62,621 nt of DNA from Bacteroidota bacterium (GCA_018267385.1 JAFDYN010000008.1:1-62621), one strand, 5' to 3'. Shown: positions 1-8,187, counted from the stretch's first letter. Made by a program: numbers and translations. The notes: a model not told the origin generated them from the sequence alone.

Positions 1-29
1 TGTAACATAGAAATCTCTGCGGTAGAGAA

Positions 30-77
30 GCATTCGTCTAACTCTAATGTCTATCGTCTAACATCTCTTGTCTAAGA
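30..77. repeat. Short array of 7-bp-period repeat
   Basis: The trinucleotide TCT recurs at 37, 43, 50, 57, 64 and 71, so the spacing is 7 bp except for one 6-bp step. Each unit resembles GTCTAAC. The array runs into the 3' end of the first TPR gene, whose stop codon begins at 72. Similar heptad arrays with other unit sequences occur elsewhere in the window (7403-7486, 8036-8066, 8150-8187, 57491-57516). No function can be assigned from sequence. Confidence 0.6.
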
Positions 78-1043
78 AGCCACCATCTCATCATACTGCC
101 GCTTGTGTTTGGCAGCGGCCTCCTTGTCTCCCAATGTGCGTGCCAGGCGCTCTAGGTCTGAGAGGATCACGAGCTGCAGGCTGCGCGTCTGGCTGATAAA
201 GGCATAGTCACGGCTGGCCAACAGGTTCTCATAGGCGCGTATGTGTGCGCCCTGCCTGTCATAGTGTGCAAAGAGGTTATAGTAGCTATTGGCTATCTCG
301 GGATAGCTGCCCAGGCGCAGGCGCATATCGAGCGCAGAGCGCAGGTAGGTCTCCGCGATATCATACTCGCTCATATTGGTATAGCAGAGGCCTATATTGC
401 TCAGTACGGCTGCGCGGTTATTGGCGCCGGCATCGTCAGAGAGCATGCCCTCGGCCTGCTGGTAGTGGGCCAGCGCAGCCTCTATACGCTCCATCACAAA
501 GTATGCATTGCCGCAGCCCATCAGGCAGATACCCTTGCGCGTGTGCCACTGCGTAGGTGCCAGCACCTCCAGCGCACGCTCCAGATAGACGAGTGTACCA
601 TCAGGACTACCGCCAGACTGCTGGTGATTCATAGCCAGGTCATGCAGGATATCTGACAGGAGGGCACGGGCATCGTCTGTCTGCTCTGCCCGCAGGAGCC
701 GCTGCTCCGCCCGCAGCAGGTACTCGCGCCCGTGCGCGTACTGCATACGCAGGGTATGGCAGCGGCCTATGATGGCCTCATGGCCTGCCACCTGCTCAGG
801 TGTACCATCAGCACCATAGCGGCGTATAGCATTCTCAGAGATGCTGATGCTGCGCTCGCCATCAGTCTGAAAGATATAGGCCGCCCAGCTGTCGTTTAGC
901 AGGAGCTCCAGCTGCGTACCGGCATCCTCTATCGTATCAAAGCTCGTATGGAGCATGGACAGGTTCTGCAGGGCCGTGGCAGCCATGAGCCTGATCTGCT
1001 CCCTATTGGATATGATGAGCCGGTATATGTGGGTATCGTTCAT
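72..1043 (-). CDS. Tetratricopeptide repeat protein (TPR paralogue 1)
   Basis: A 323-residue soluble protein made almost entirely of helical TPR-type repeats. Recognisable units include the segment ending in LSNIGLCYTNMSEYDIAETY and the following YYNLFAHYDRQGAHIRAYEN. It has no signal peptide, membrane segment or effector domain. The first 30 residues share a pattern with the two other TPR proteins in the window (NREQIRLMAATALQNLSMLH here). The second paralogue lies just upstream on the same strand, so the two are probably co-transcribed. TPR scaffolds bind other proteins, so a role in protein-protein contacts is likely, but the partner is unknown. The family assignment is secure; the function is not. 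Confidence 0.85.
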   Translation of the reverse strand: MNDTHIYRLIISNREQIRLMAATALQNLSMLHTSFDTIEDAGTQLELLLNDSWAAYIFQTDGERSISISENAIRRYGADGTPEQVAGHEAIIGRCHTLRMQYAHGREYLLRAEQRLLRAEQTDDARALLSDILHDLAMNHQQSGGSPDGTLVYLERALEVLAPTQWHTRKGICLMGCGNAYFVMERIEAALAHYQQAEGMLSDDAGANNRAAVLSNIGLCYTNMSEYDIAETYLRSALDMRLRLGSYPEIANSYYNLFAHYDRQGAHIRAYENLLASRDYAFISQTRSLQLVILSDLERLARTLGDKEAAAKHKRQYDEMVAS

Positions 1044-1098
1044 TAGCTCTCAGCTATGTGATCTAAGCAGTAGCAAGTTAGTAAAAAAAAGAGAGGTA

Positions 1099-2067
1099 TC
1101 AGGCAGCTATATCGGCATTGATAGATGCCTGATGAAGGCCCTTGTCTCCCAGCCCGGAGGTCATGCTATTCAGCTCGTCCAGTATGAGTGCCTGCAGGCC
1201 GCGGTGCTGGCTCACCAGGGCATAGTCACGGGCTATGATCATGGTATCATAGGCTCGCGGGTGCTCTCCCCGCGCCTGATACAGCTTGCCGAGGTTGTAG
1301 TAGGTATTGGATATCTCCCAGTAGGTGCCCAGGCGGGTACGCATATCCAGGGCTCGGTCCAGGCAGTCCTGCGCCCGCTCAAAATCACCCATGCGACCGT
1401 AGCAAGAGCCCATATTGCAGAGCACAGTAGCGATATTGCAGCGATTGTCTACCTCCTCAAAGAGTGCCAACGCCTGGCGGTGGTGCTCCAGCGCAGCGGC
1501 CAGGTCGCCCCGGCGGCCAAACACATTGGCCATGCCCATGAGGCTCACGCCGCGGCGGTTCACCTGCACACCCTCCGGCAGCAGCTCCAGCGCGCGGTGC
1601 AGGTAGGCCAGGGTCTGCTCATCATCTCCGTCAGAGTAGTAGCTACGCATGGCCAGGTTTTGGAGTATCTCTACACGCAGGCCCAGCAGTTCCGCATCGG
1701 GTTCATCTTCCTCGCCAAAGGCGATCTGCTCGGCAGCACGCAGCTGCTCCAGTGCAGCATCATAGCGCATCATAAAGGTATAGCATCGGCCTGCCAGAGA
1801 CCTGAGGGCAGCCAGGAGGCGGGGATAGGGCGTGTGACTATAGCGGGCTATCATGTCCTCACAGATCGCTATGCCACGTGCATAGTCAGAGTTGAAGAGC
1901 ATGGCGGCCTCGCTGTCATTCAGCGCCAGGGCCAGGATACACTCCTCGTCCTCTATATGGCCAAAGCTTTTGTGCAGCATGGCCAGGTTCTGCACAGCTA
2001 TATTGCTGCGTAGCTTGATGTACTGCCGGTTGGCATTGATCATATCTAGTATCTGCACGCGATCCAT
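1099..2067 (-). CDS. Tetratricopeptide repeat protein (TPR paralogue 2)
   Basis: A TPR protein of about 322 residues, clearly paralogous to the genes at 72-1043 and 5735-6712. The N-terminus (MDRVQILDMINANRQ) aligns with MRSDHILEMLTTNRE of the third copy, which is why I chose the start at 2067 rather than the ATG six codons earlier at 2085. TPR units in the second half carry the NMGSCYGRMGDFERAQDCLD and YYNLGKLYQARGEHPRAYD patterns. There is no secretion signal or catalytic domain. It is followed after about 55 bp by paralogue 1. It is very GC-rich (42 of 60 bases in 1501-1560), in contrast with the ApeA-like gene beside it. Confidence 0.85.
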   Translation of the reverse strand: MDRVQILDMINANRQYIKLRSNIAVQNLAMLHKSFGHIEDEECILALALNDSEAAMLFNSDYARGIAICEDMIARYSHTPYPRLLAALRSLAGRCYTFMMRYDAALEQLRAAEQIAFGEEDEPDAELLGLRVEILQNLAMRSYYSDGDDEQTLAYLHRALELLPEGVQVNRRGVSLMGMANVFGRRGDLAAALEHHRQALALFEEVDNRCNIATVLCNMGSCYGRMGDFERAQDCLDRALDMRTRLGTYWEISNTYYNLGKLYQARGEHPRAYDTMIIARDYALVSQHRGLQALILDELNSMTSGLGDKGLHQASINADIAA

Positions 2068-2332
2068 GTCACAGAGATTAAGCAAATGTTATCAATACAT
2101 CGAATATACGCAATGCATGGCGTGAGGTTTTGCCACCTATGCACATATACCGTCCTAGACAAAATACACCTTGTAACAAGTGGCGTTCTGACAGGATTTT
2201 ACGGTAAAAGGCGTTTTTTTTAGGGAGAAGTGGGCCTGAATTGCTGTTAAAAGAATTGAATCATTTAAAGATTCGCAGCCCCACTCCATTCAGCATTAAA
2301 TAGTATAAAGTTCGCCTGAAATTGGTAAGCTA

Positions 2333-3601
2333 CTATTTTTTTCGAATGTGACTGTATAATCTACTGTCTAGAAGTCGCTTTACAATAGTAGAACTTGGTA
2401 TCCCATGATAATTTAAGAGAATACAAGATAGCATGATCCTCATATTCTCAATAAGGTAATGCATTTTAACAAATCGATCTGGGTTGCGCTGGTTGACAGG
2501 ATTGCTATGAGTAAAATCATTCCGGAGAGAAACAATTTTGCGAGTAAACTCTTTCCTGCTTTTAATTCGAAGTAGCTTATTGTAAAGCTTAGAATAACTT
2601 TGTTGTAATTCAGCGAGTCTAATGCTGTAAAAAATCTTTTTGGAATTCATAGTGTCTCGATGAAATGCTTCCAAAGCTCTTGTGAGATGCAAGAATTTGT
2701 CAGAAGTAAAATATTGCCTTTCGTGATAGGTAATAAAAAAAGGTTCTTCAGTAGGCCGCAGCTTTATTTTATTATCATACCAGCTCTTAATAACCATTGG
2801 AAGTATTTCCGCCAAATCGCGATACGGCATAAGAATATCCATTGGATATAGTTCCTTGGGTTCTTTGATTTTCATTCCTTGGCTGAAATATATTTCAACT
2901 TCATATAGCTTTTTGAGATTCCCGATTTTTGCGAAGCCACGCATTTGCTTAATGAACGCAGGTCGTTGGAGACACAGCGTAAGGAACGACTTGAAATGGT
3001 AAACATCGTCGAATACACTCCATAATTGCGCTTTTCTTGGGTATTTAAATTCTACGCTGGTTTTTTGCTTAATCGAAATTCCTGTGCGTAGCATCATGTG
3101 TTGGGCTGGAGGTTTCGCTCGAAATTTTAAATTAATACTCTTGCCGCCAGTTAATGGTATAGCTATTGGTTTGGGTAATTCATATTCCAGGGAAATCTTA
3201 TGAACTTTTGGCTCGAATTCAATCGATTTGAATCCTGATTGCACATTGAGCCAATTTTCAATATGCGAATAATGAACCTCCACTTTATTAAAGGAAATAT
3301 CTCTTTCCGAAGTAAAAAGGGCATCTCCCATGAAAAGGTAATTGGATGCATATTTGGCAATAGTCATTCCCTGTGATGAAAAGCTAAGATGTATTTCAAA
3401 ACTGTTAAACAAAGTAACAGCTTTACCATCCTGTAGCTCTCCATGTATCAGCTTAAGACTTCGTTCTGTATTGTTTGGGAAGCTCCCTATCAAATCGAGT
3501 GTCAATCCGGTCTTGGCGGCGTAATATAAAGTTCCATGAATAGCATTCTCCCTTTTCCTCGGGAGATAAAAAATCCCCTTGCGTTCGAATTTTTCTATCA
3601 T
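2333..3601 (-). CDS. ApeA-like HEPN anti-phage defence protein
   Basis: This 422-residue protein matches the ApeA architecture. The N-terminal part (about residues 1-70) has the ApeA_NTD pattern of a lead-in GIFYLPRKRENAIHGTLYY, then LIGSF, then HGELQDGKAVTLF. The C-terminal part (about 290-422) is a helical HEPN domain with an intact Rx4H ribonuclease motif, RNDFTH, at residues 360-365. ApeA proteins are known abortive-infection defence proteins thought to act as HEPN RNases; that this copy does so is inference. The gene is strikingly AT-rich (18 G/C in 2401-2460), unlike its TPR neighbours, which suggests horizontal acquisition. It stands alone on the minus strand, with a decayed small ORF upstream. 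Confidence 0.78.
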   Translation of the reverse strand: MIEKFERKGIFYLPRKRENAIHGTLYYAAKTGLTLDLIGSFPNNTERSLKLIHGELQDGKAVTLFNSFEIHLSFSSQGMTIAKYASNYLFMGDALFTSERDISFNKVEVHYSHIENWLNVQSGFKSIEFEPKVHKISLEYELPKPIAIPLTGGKSINLKFRAKPPAQHMMLRTGISIKQKTSVEFKYPRKAQLWSVFDDVYHFKSFLTLCLQRPAFIKQMRGFAKIGNLKKLYEVEIYFSQGMKIKEPKELYPMDILMPYRDLAEILPMVIKSWYDNKIKLRPTEEPFFITYHERQYFTSDKFLHLTRALEAFHRDTMNSKKIFYSIRLAELQQSYSKLYNKLLRIKSRKEFTRKIVSLRNDFTHSNPVNQRNPDRFVKMHYLIENMRIMLSCILLNYHGIPSSTIVKRLLDSRLYSHIRKK

Positions 3602-3655
3602 AGTTTTAATAAGTTATAACAATAAATCTTACACTAAAGTCTATTAGGCTAAACT

Positions 3656-3821
3656 TTACTTGTCCTTCATCCACTTTTGTAATTTATCAATATTTATTTT
3701 GTAGAACTTATTAGTCTGGATGCCACGGCTGTCAATGGTCAAGAAACTGGCTACGGACGAGATTTCATCCTTTTTACCTAGATTCTACCCAGTTATCGCT
3801 TAGTACGATGGCATCAGTCAT
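3656..3821 (-). pseudogene. Frameshifted small winged-helix-like ORF remnant
   Basis: On the minus strand an ATG at 3821 opens MTDAIVLSDNWVESR and then hits a stop. A +1 shift at about 3784 continues with GKKDEISSVASFLTIDSRGI and then QTNKFYKINIDKLQKWMKDK before a TAA at 3656-3658. The second part looks like the wing and final helix of a small DNA-binding domain, as seen in some replication or regulatory proteins of mobile elements. The combined product would be about 55 residues. It lies directly upstream of the AT-rich ApeA-like gene and may be debris from the same acquired segment. Too short to identify with certainty; it could also be chance coding similarity. Confidence 0.4.
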
Positions 3822-3872
3822 TCTTACATTCTTACATTCTAAATTACAAATATCATATTAGTTTGAATATCT

Positions 3873-3880
3873 TACTTTTG
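3873..3880 (+). promoter_or_regulatory. TAnnTTTG -7 box for the AraC gene
   Basis: The octamer TACTTTTG matches the Bacteroidota -7 consensus exactly and ends 4 nt before the ATG at 3885. Transcription would begin at or very near the start codon, giving a leaderless message. No clear TTG -33 element is seen at the usual spacing. Confidence 0.55.
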
Positions 3881-3884
3881 CTGC

Positions 3885-4766
3885 ATGGCAAAAACGCGCA
3901 CTGATCCTAAATCGTTCATGCCGGACTTTCCGGAACTGCAGCAGCATGGCTTCAAAGTACATGCTATCCCGCAGCGTATAGCGCCTACCGTGGTGCGTGG
4001 CCGCCGGGACTTCTACAAGGTAGGCCTCGTGATAGGCAACATGGCCATGCAATATGGTGACAAGGCGGTAGAGTTAAAGGGTAGGACGCTTTTCTTTGTC
4101 AATCCCCATGTGCCGCATACAGTGGTACGCCGTGGGGGAAAGATAAGCGGCTATGCCTGCCTTTTCACAGAAGCCTTCATAGCTGGCAGGGAGCGGGCAG
4201 ATATTTTGCAACACTCACCACTGGCCAATCCCGGTATGACACCGGCCATCTCATTAGACCCGCACCAATCGGCATTCGTAGAGAGCCTGTTCCGCAAAAT
4301 GATGGTGGTGCAAGAGGGGAGCTACGGGCACAAGAACGATGTGCTGCGCCACTGCCTGGAGCTACTACTCCATGAGGCGCAAAGCCTGCAGCCTGCTCCG
4401 GACATAGCGCATCGCAGCGGCGCTACACGGATCAGCCATCTCTTTCTCGACCTGCTGGAGCGGCAGTTTCCCATAGACAATCCTGCTCAGCCCCTCCGGC
4501 TGCGTACACCACAGGATTTTGCCGCAGGCCTGTCTGTGCATGTCAACTATCTCAACCGCGCTATGAAAGAGGCTACAGGCAAACCCACCTCTGCCCACAT
4601 AGCTGAGCGGATACTGGCCGAGGCCAGGGCGCTGCTGCTATATACAGATTGGAGCGTGACCGACATCGCCTACGGATTGGGCTTTGAGTATCCTACTTAT
4701 TTCAACAACTTCTATAAGAAGATGACCGGTGCCACGCCGCTCACGCTGCGCAGGGCTCAGGTTTGA
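3885..4766 (+). CDS. AraC family transcriptional regulator
   Basis: A 293-residue protein with an N-terminal cupin-like sensor region (residues 1 to about 170, containing the [11 protein letters not shown] segment) and a C-terminal AraC/XylS double helix-turn-helix (about 195-290). The HTH shows the familiar pattern [20 protein letters not shown], then [20 protein letters not shown], then [15 protein letters not shown]. Members bind DNA and usually respond to a small ligand. The epimerase gene starts about 75 bp downstream on the same strand, so the two may form one unit or regulator and target; that is inference. The start at 3885 is supported by the -7 box immediately upstream. Confidence 0.9.
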   Translation: MAKTRTDPKSFMPDFPELQQHGFKVHAIPQRIAPTVVRGRRDFYKVGLVIGNMAMQYGDKAVELKGRTLFFVNPHVPHTVVRRGGKISGYACLFTEAFIAGRERADILQHSPLANPGMTPAISLDPHQSAFVESLFRKMMVVQEGSYGHKNDVLRHCLELLLHEAQSLQPAPDIAHRSGATRISHLFLDLLERQFPIDNPAQPLRLRTPQDFAAGLSVHVNYLNRAMKEATGKPTSAHIAERILAEARALLLYTDWSVTDIAYGLGFEYPTYFNNFYKKMTGATPLTLRRAQV

Positions 4767-4840
4767 TTTCCATACTTTTTGGATTGAATATCATTATCTC
4801 CCCTGCCCGGGTGTCTGCATCTTTGTGTCGCAAAATTAAA

Positions 4841-5710
4841 ATGATAAACATGAAGATACTAGTCACCGGAGCTACCGGCAAAGTAGGTAGCAGGTATGCA
4901 AACCGAATGCTGGCAAAGGGATACCAGGTGCGCATCCTGGTGCGTGATGCGGCCAAAGCAGCGGCACTGGCTGCCCTCGGCGCAGAGGTAGTGGTCGGCG
5001 ACCTGACTGATGCCACTACCCTACCCGCGGCAGTGGCAGGCATAGACGCTGTGATACACATGGCGGCTTTTTTCCGCACATTCACAGACTTTGATGATGT
5101 GATACGGACCAATCACTCGGGCACTGTGGTACTGGCAGACGCTGCTATAGCAGCAGGTGTGCGCAGGTTCGTATTTATCAGTACCGGCAATGTGTACCCT
5201 ACTACTGCCCGCAGACCCGCACGCGAGGATGATGTGCTCGATGCCAATGATCCGCGGGCCTACTCCTCCAGCAAAATAGCAGCTGAAAACGAACTGCTGG
5301 CGCTGCATAGAGACAAGGGCCTGGATGTGCGCGTGCTCAGGCTGGGCTTCGTGTATGGCGATGGCGACCCGCATATAGAGGAGATACTGCCCGTGCTGAA
5401 AAAATGGAAGCGCCCCTCCGGCTACCGCATGCACATGGTGCACCACCTGGATGTAGCGCAGGCTGTGAATATACTACTGCATACTGATGGGCTGGACGGC
5501 GAGGTATTCAATGTAGTAGATGACGCGCCGATCAGCCTCTACGAGCTGGCAGATTCTTTTGGCAAGGCTGCAGAAACTTTTGATGGGGAGGAGCCGCCAC
5601 TGGTTTATCCCTTCGAAGGAATCATGGACACTACAAAACTACGCACGATGACGGGTTTCCGACCGCTGGTGCCGAGCTACTACGTAGCCAGAGATCTCGA
5701 TATACTATAA
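4841..5710 (+). CDS. NAD-dependent epimerase/dehydratase (extended SDR)
   Basis: About 289 residues. The nucleotide-binding glycine motif TGATGKVG lies at the very N-terminus, followed by acidic and Arg-containing strands typical of extended short-chain dehydrogenases. The catalytic YxxxK is present as YSSSK in [19 protein letters not shown], after the [12 protein letters not shown] strand. I chose the start at 4841 ([13 protein letters not shown]; 4850 is also possible) because the longer reading frame from 4763 overlaps the AraC gene and adds 26 residues outside the fold. The substrate cannot be read from sequence; nucleotide sugars or small aldehydes are typical. It follows the AraC regulator on the same strand. 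A near-consensus box CATCTTTG lies at 4818-4825. Confidence 0.88.
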   Translation: MINMKILVTGATGKVGSRYANRMLAKGYQVRILVRDAAKAAALAALGAEVVVGDLTDATTLPAAVAGIDAVIHMAAFFRTFTDFDDVIRTNHSGTVVLADAAIAAGVRRFVFISTGNVYPTTARRPAREDDVLDANDPRAYSSSKIAAENELLALHRDKGLDVRVLRLGFVYGDGDPHIEEILPVLKKWKRPSGYRMHMVHHLDVAQAVNILLHTDGLDGEVFNVVDDAPISLYELADSFGKAAETFDGEEPPLVYPFEGIMDTTKLRTMTGFRPLVPSYYVARDLDIL

Positions 5711-5734
5711 AGAGGCAAGCGTACTTTCCGGCTA

Positions 5735-6712
5735 CTAATATGCAGCCTCCATCTCTACCAGCTCCTGGCGGTGGCGCTCGGCGGCATCGGCATCGCCCAG
5801 GGAGAGGCTGAGCACCTCCAGCTCACGCATGATGCGTATACGCAACTCACGTGCCTGGCTCAGGCGGGCATAGTCACTGGCCCTCATCATGGTATCATAG
5901 GCGCGGCGTATCTCCTCACGGCGCTCATACAGGATGGCCAGGTTGAAGTAGCTGCCTGCCACATCGCCATAGCTGCCGGAGCGTTTGCGCAGCTCCAGGG
6001 CACGCAGGTGATATGTCTCGGCCATCTCATAGGCACCCATGCACATGTGGCAGGAGCCGAGATTGGCCAGTACGGTAGAGAGGTTGTAGTAGTCGTCGGT
6101 ATTCTCCAGCAGAGACTCTGAGCGCATGTAGTAGTTCTGCGCATCCTCATATCTTTTCTGAAAGAAGCGCACATTTCCGATAGCCATCAGGCAGACGGCC
6201 CTGCGGCGGCTATGGCCCTCATGGCCCAGTATGCGGAGCGCCTTGTCAAAGCAGCGGACAGCCTCATCCATATCCCTGCCCGACTGTACCATAGCCATAC
6301 CTACATCATGCAGGATATCGGCCCGCAGGCGGCGTACGTCCTCGCTGCTCTCCAGCATGTCAAAGGCGATGGTCTCGGCCATATTCATGTGCTCCCAGGC
6401 GCGCGGGTACTCCATGAGCAGCGCATAGCAGCGGCCTATGAGTGCATGGTGCTGGGCTATGTGCAGCAGATGTGCAGAGTCGAGATAGCGGTCTACGATG
6501 GCCTGTGAGATACGGATAGCGCCTATATAGTCCGCGCGGAATACCATAGCCGCGATGGCATCATTCAGCGCGAGGCTGATCACTACGGGCTCATCGGCCA
6601 CGTCATCCAGGCTGCTATGCAGCATGGCGAGATTAGAGAGGGCTGTGTCGCTTTTGCGGCGCAGAAACTCCCTATTGGTAGTGAGCATTTCAAGTATATG
6701 ATCCGATCTCAT
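5735..6712 (-). CDS. Tetratricopeptide repeat protein (TPR paralogue 3)
   Basis: A 325-residue TPR protein whose N-terminus (TNREFLRRKSDTALSNLAML) and repeat register match the two TPR genes at 72-2067. Clear repeat segments include LANLGSCHMCMGAYEMAETY and YFNLAILYERREEIRRAYDT. There is no export signal or enzyme domain. It converges on the epimerase gene with only 24 bp between the stop codons. The three paralogues share size and orientation and were probably once contiguous, the ApeA-AraC-epimerase block lying between copies 2 and 3. Partner and pathway are unknown. Confidence 0.85.
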   Translation of the reverse strand: MRSDHILEMLTTNREFLRRKSDTALSNLAMLHSSLDDVADEPVVISLALNDAIAAMVFRADYIGAIRISQAIVDRYLDSAHLLHIAQHHALIGRCYALLMEYPRAWEHMNMAETIAFDMLESSEDVRRLRADILHDVGMAMVQSGRDMDEAVRCFDKALRILGHEGHSRRRAVCLMAIGNVRFFQKRYEDAQNYYMRSESLLENTDDYYNLSTVLANLGSCHMCMGAYEMAETYHLRALELRKRSGSYGDVAGSYFNLAILYERREEIRRAYDTMMRASDYARLSQARELRIRIMRELEVLSLSLGDADAAERHRQELVEMEAAY

Positions 6713-6864
6713 GATCGTACAAATGAAATAAAAATCTGATAAGAAAGGTAGTCAAAAAACCTTAATAATTAACGAGATATGCACACTGCGGAAACAATAT
6801 AGATGCTGTGCCGGTCACAGCCTCCGGGGCAGAAGGCAGGTTAGATTTTGCCCGCGCGCGCAAA

Positions 6865-6904
6865 AAAGCCGGGTGAATCGTGTGATGGTCACGTGCCCGG
6901 CTTT
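6865..6904 (-). terminator. Hairpin terminator of the CsbD-like gene
   Basis: AAAGCCGGG at 6865-6873 pairs with CCCGGCTTT at 6896-6904. On the minus strand the stem is followed by a short T-run (complement of 6862-6867). It lies 22 bp past the stop codon of the gene at 6927-7283. Confidence 0.6.
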
Positions 6905-6926
6905 GTGTCTTTGATGTAGGTATCTC

Positions 6927-7283
6927 TTATACAAGCAGCGTCACTGCTACTACGGCTGCGGTGGCCAGCAGGGGCGCAGGTATATTGAGCTTCTCCGCTC
7001 CTTCTGTGAGTGCTTTGTTCAGCTTTTTCACTGTGTCGCTCTTCTTCACTTTTTTCACTTGCTTCATCAGCGCTTTGTTGGTTTTCTTGAGCTGCTTGCG
7101 GCCTGCAGACATGAGGTCGTCTTTTGTGTCGAGCAGCCTGCCGTACTGCCTCTGGCCACGGCCCAGGTATTCACCTGCCAGGGCCTCGAGATATAGTTTC
7201 CTGTTTCCTGTCATGCCGGCCCATTTCTTGGCGGCCATACCCAGTCCTACGCGGACGGTGCCTTTGATGATCGTGCTATTCAT
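6927..7283 (-). CDS. CsbD-like small protein with C-terminal membrane tail
   Basis: A 118-residue, lysine-rich protein. Residues 1-50 resemble the CsbD/YjbJ stress-protein fold (MNSTIIKGTVRVGLGMAAKK, later YLEALAGEYLGRGQRQYG; compare the family's GKxxQLxGKIQERYG ending). A basic helical stretch follows (about 60-95, KKVKKSDTVKKLNKALTEG). The last 20 residues are hydrophobic (PLLATAAVVAVTLLV), a likely tail anchor. CsbD proteins are stress-induced and of unknown biochemical role; the membrane tail is unusual for them. The gene is monocistronic with its own hairpin terminator. The CsbD link is tentative. Confidence 0.6.
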   Translation of the reverse strand: MNSTIIKGTVRVGLGMAAKKWAGMTGNRKLYLEALAGEYLGRGQRQYGRLLDTKDDLMSAGRKQLKKTNKALMKQVKKVKKSDTVKKLNKALTEGAEKLNIPAPLLATAAVVAVTLLV

Positions 7284-7402
7284 TTTGCTGCGGTTTTGAT
7301 ATGATGATCGGATATTATTCTACAACGTAGATTTTGCAAATAGCGTACCAGTATGCCGGCAACAGGATGAGGATTTTTGACCACAATGGAGAGAGGAGAT
7401 GC

Positions 7403-7486
7403 AAGAGCCAAGAAGTAAGAAGCGAGAACCAAGAGTCAAGAAGTAAGAAGCGAGAACCAAGAGCCAAGAAGTAAGAATCAAGAAGA
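7403..7486. repeat. Array of twelve 7-bp units (AAGARNN)
   Basis: Twelve consecutive heptamers can be read from 7403: AAGAGCC, AAGAAGT, AAGAAGC, GAGAACC, AAGAGTC, AAGAAGT, AAGAAGC, GAGAACC, AAGAGCC, AAGAAGT, AAGAATC, AAGAAGA. The first eight show a higher-order period of 28 bp (four heptamers). All purine bias is on the plus strand. It lies in the 308-bp gap between the CsbD-like gene and the DnaA-like gene, next to the palindrome at 7504-7531. Confidence 0.9.
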
Positions 7487-7503
7487 GATACCTACTATGC
7501 ACT

Positions 7504-7531
7504 GTAGGGACAGGTCGCGACCTGTCCCTAC
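7504..7531. repeat. Perfect 28-bp palindrome (GTAGGGACAGGTCG family)
   Basis: GTAGGGACAGGTCG is followed immediately by its exact reverse complement, giving a 28-bp perfect palindrome with no loop. A degenerate copy lies at 9748-9774, so one copy sits on each side of the dnaB/DnaA-like gene pair. It probably forms a cruciform or RNA hairpin. Similar palindromes are common as dispersed intergenic repeats in Bacteroidota. Confidence 0.85.
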
Positions 7532-7551
7532 CAACCTATACGCGCTATGTA

Positions 7552-7594
7552 TTGTCTTGCATCTTGGTTCTTGCGTCTTGATATTCTCGTCTCA
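7552..7594. repeat. Heptad repeat, opposite orientation
   Basis: From 7552 the plus strand reads as pyrimidine-rich 7-bp units (TTGTCTT, GCATCTT, GGTTCTT, GCGTCTT), the complement type of the array at 7403-7486. The array ends at the stop codon of the DnaA-like gene (7592). Together with 7403-7486 it forms a loose inverted pair around the palindrome. Confidence 0.65.
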
Positions 7595-8011
7595 CTGCAG
7601 CCGCTCATTGATAGCCGCTATCACAGGGTAGTAGAGTTCATCACGCGTGTCTATGATATTCTGTATGGCGGTGAAGGCATGTAGCAGCGTGGTGTGGTGC
7701 TGATTGTGCCCCGGCAGAAACCTGGCCAGCTCCCTGAGTGTCAGCGTAGGGCAGTGCATACGGCCATAGTAGTAGAAGGCCATCCGCGCCAGCGCATAGG
7801 GCATAGCCCGCGTGCGGCTGTACATCTGCTCTATGTCAAAGTCAAATTTTCTGCTGAACTCCTCGCGCACGATGAGCAGGATGAAGTCGAGCCGCTCATC
7901 GGGACTGAGGCAGTCAGGGTACTGTATCACTCGCGCCCTCGTGGTAGAGAGGCCGGGGTATACATGGTAGTTTGCGGCTGCGTCTGTGGTAGTGGTGCTT
8001 TCTCTGAACAT
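7592..8011 (-). CDS. Stand-alone DnaA domain IV-like DNA-binding protein
   Basis: About 139 residues from the chosen start (MFRESTTT; an in-frame ATG at 8041 lies in a heptad repeat and is less likely). Residues 63-122 match the DnaA C-terminal DNA-binding domain: an MYSRTRAMPYALARMAFYYY helix, a LTLRELARFLPGH turn and the signature-like GHNQHHTTLLHA at 101-112 (family pattern GGRDHTTVLHA). The AAA+ ATPase domain of DnaA is absent. The gene lies downstream of a DnaB-type helicase on the same strand, 163 bp from its stop codon. A role in recruiting the helicase to a specific site, or as a DnaA mimic or competitor, is inference. It could also be a phage- or plasmid-derived replication accessory protein. 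Confidence 0.68.
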   Translation of the reverse strand: MFRESTTTTDAAANYHVYPGLSTTRARVIQYPDCLSPDERLDFILLIVREEFSRKFDFDIEQMYSRTRAMPYALARMAFYYYGRMHCPTLTLRELARFLPGHNQHHTTLLHAFTAIQNIIDTRDELYYPVIAAINERLQ

Positions 8012-8035
8012 GACGTTTGTAATTTTAGATTTTAG

Positions 8036-8066
8036 AATCAAGAGTCAAGAGCCAGGAATCAAGACA
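8036..8066. repeat. Heptad repeat upstream of the DnaA-like gene
   Basis: Units AGAATCA, AGAGTCA, AGAGCCA, GGAATCA follow each other at 7-bp spacing. They belong to the same family as 7403-7486 and lie 25 bp upstream of the DnaA-like start codon. An opposite-orientation copy at 8150-8187 could pair with it. Confidence 0.7.
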
Positions 8067-8149
8067 ATGCAGAGGGGCATTCCCTCCATATCGTTTTACT
8101 AGATCTCGTCTACTCTTGCGTATTATCTTATTTTCTTAGTGTAATTTTC

Positions 8150-8187
8150 ATTCTTGCCTCTTGGTTCTTGTCTCTTAGCTCTTATTA
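8150..8187. repeat. Heptad repeat at the 3' end of the dnaB-like gene
   Basis: The plus strand reads ATTCTTG, CCTCTTG, GTTCTTG, TCTCTTA, GCTCTTA at 7-bp spacing, the pyrimidine-strand form of the family. It overlaps the last codons of the helicase gene, whose stop is at 8175. With 8036-8066 it forms an inverted pair in the gap between the two replication genes. Confidence 0.7.

Noticed and set aside
955..2013. 352-residue plus-strand ORF
   Set aside because: Antisense to a clear TPR protein; no domain pattern, and its open state follows from the high GC content.
7403..7486. Possible CRISPR array
   Set aside because: The units are contiguous 7-bp repeats without spacers, and no cas genes are present.
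7320..7502. 60-residue minus-strand ORF rich in Leu and Ser
   Set aside because: It is a translation of the heptad array; a 7-bp repeat stays open in this frame by chance.
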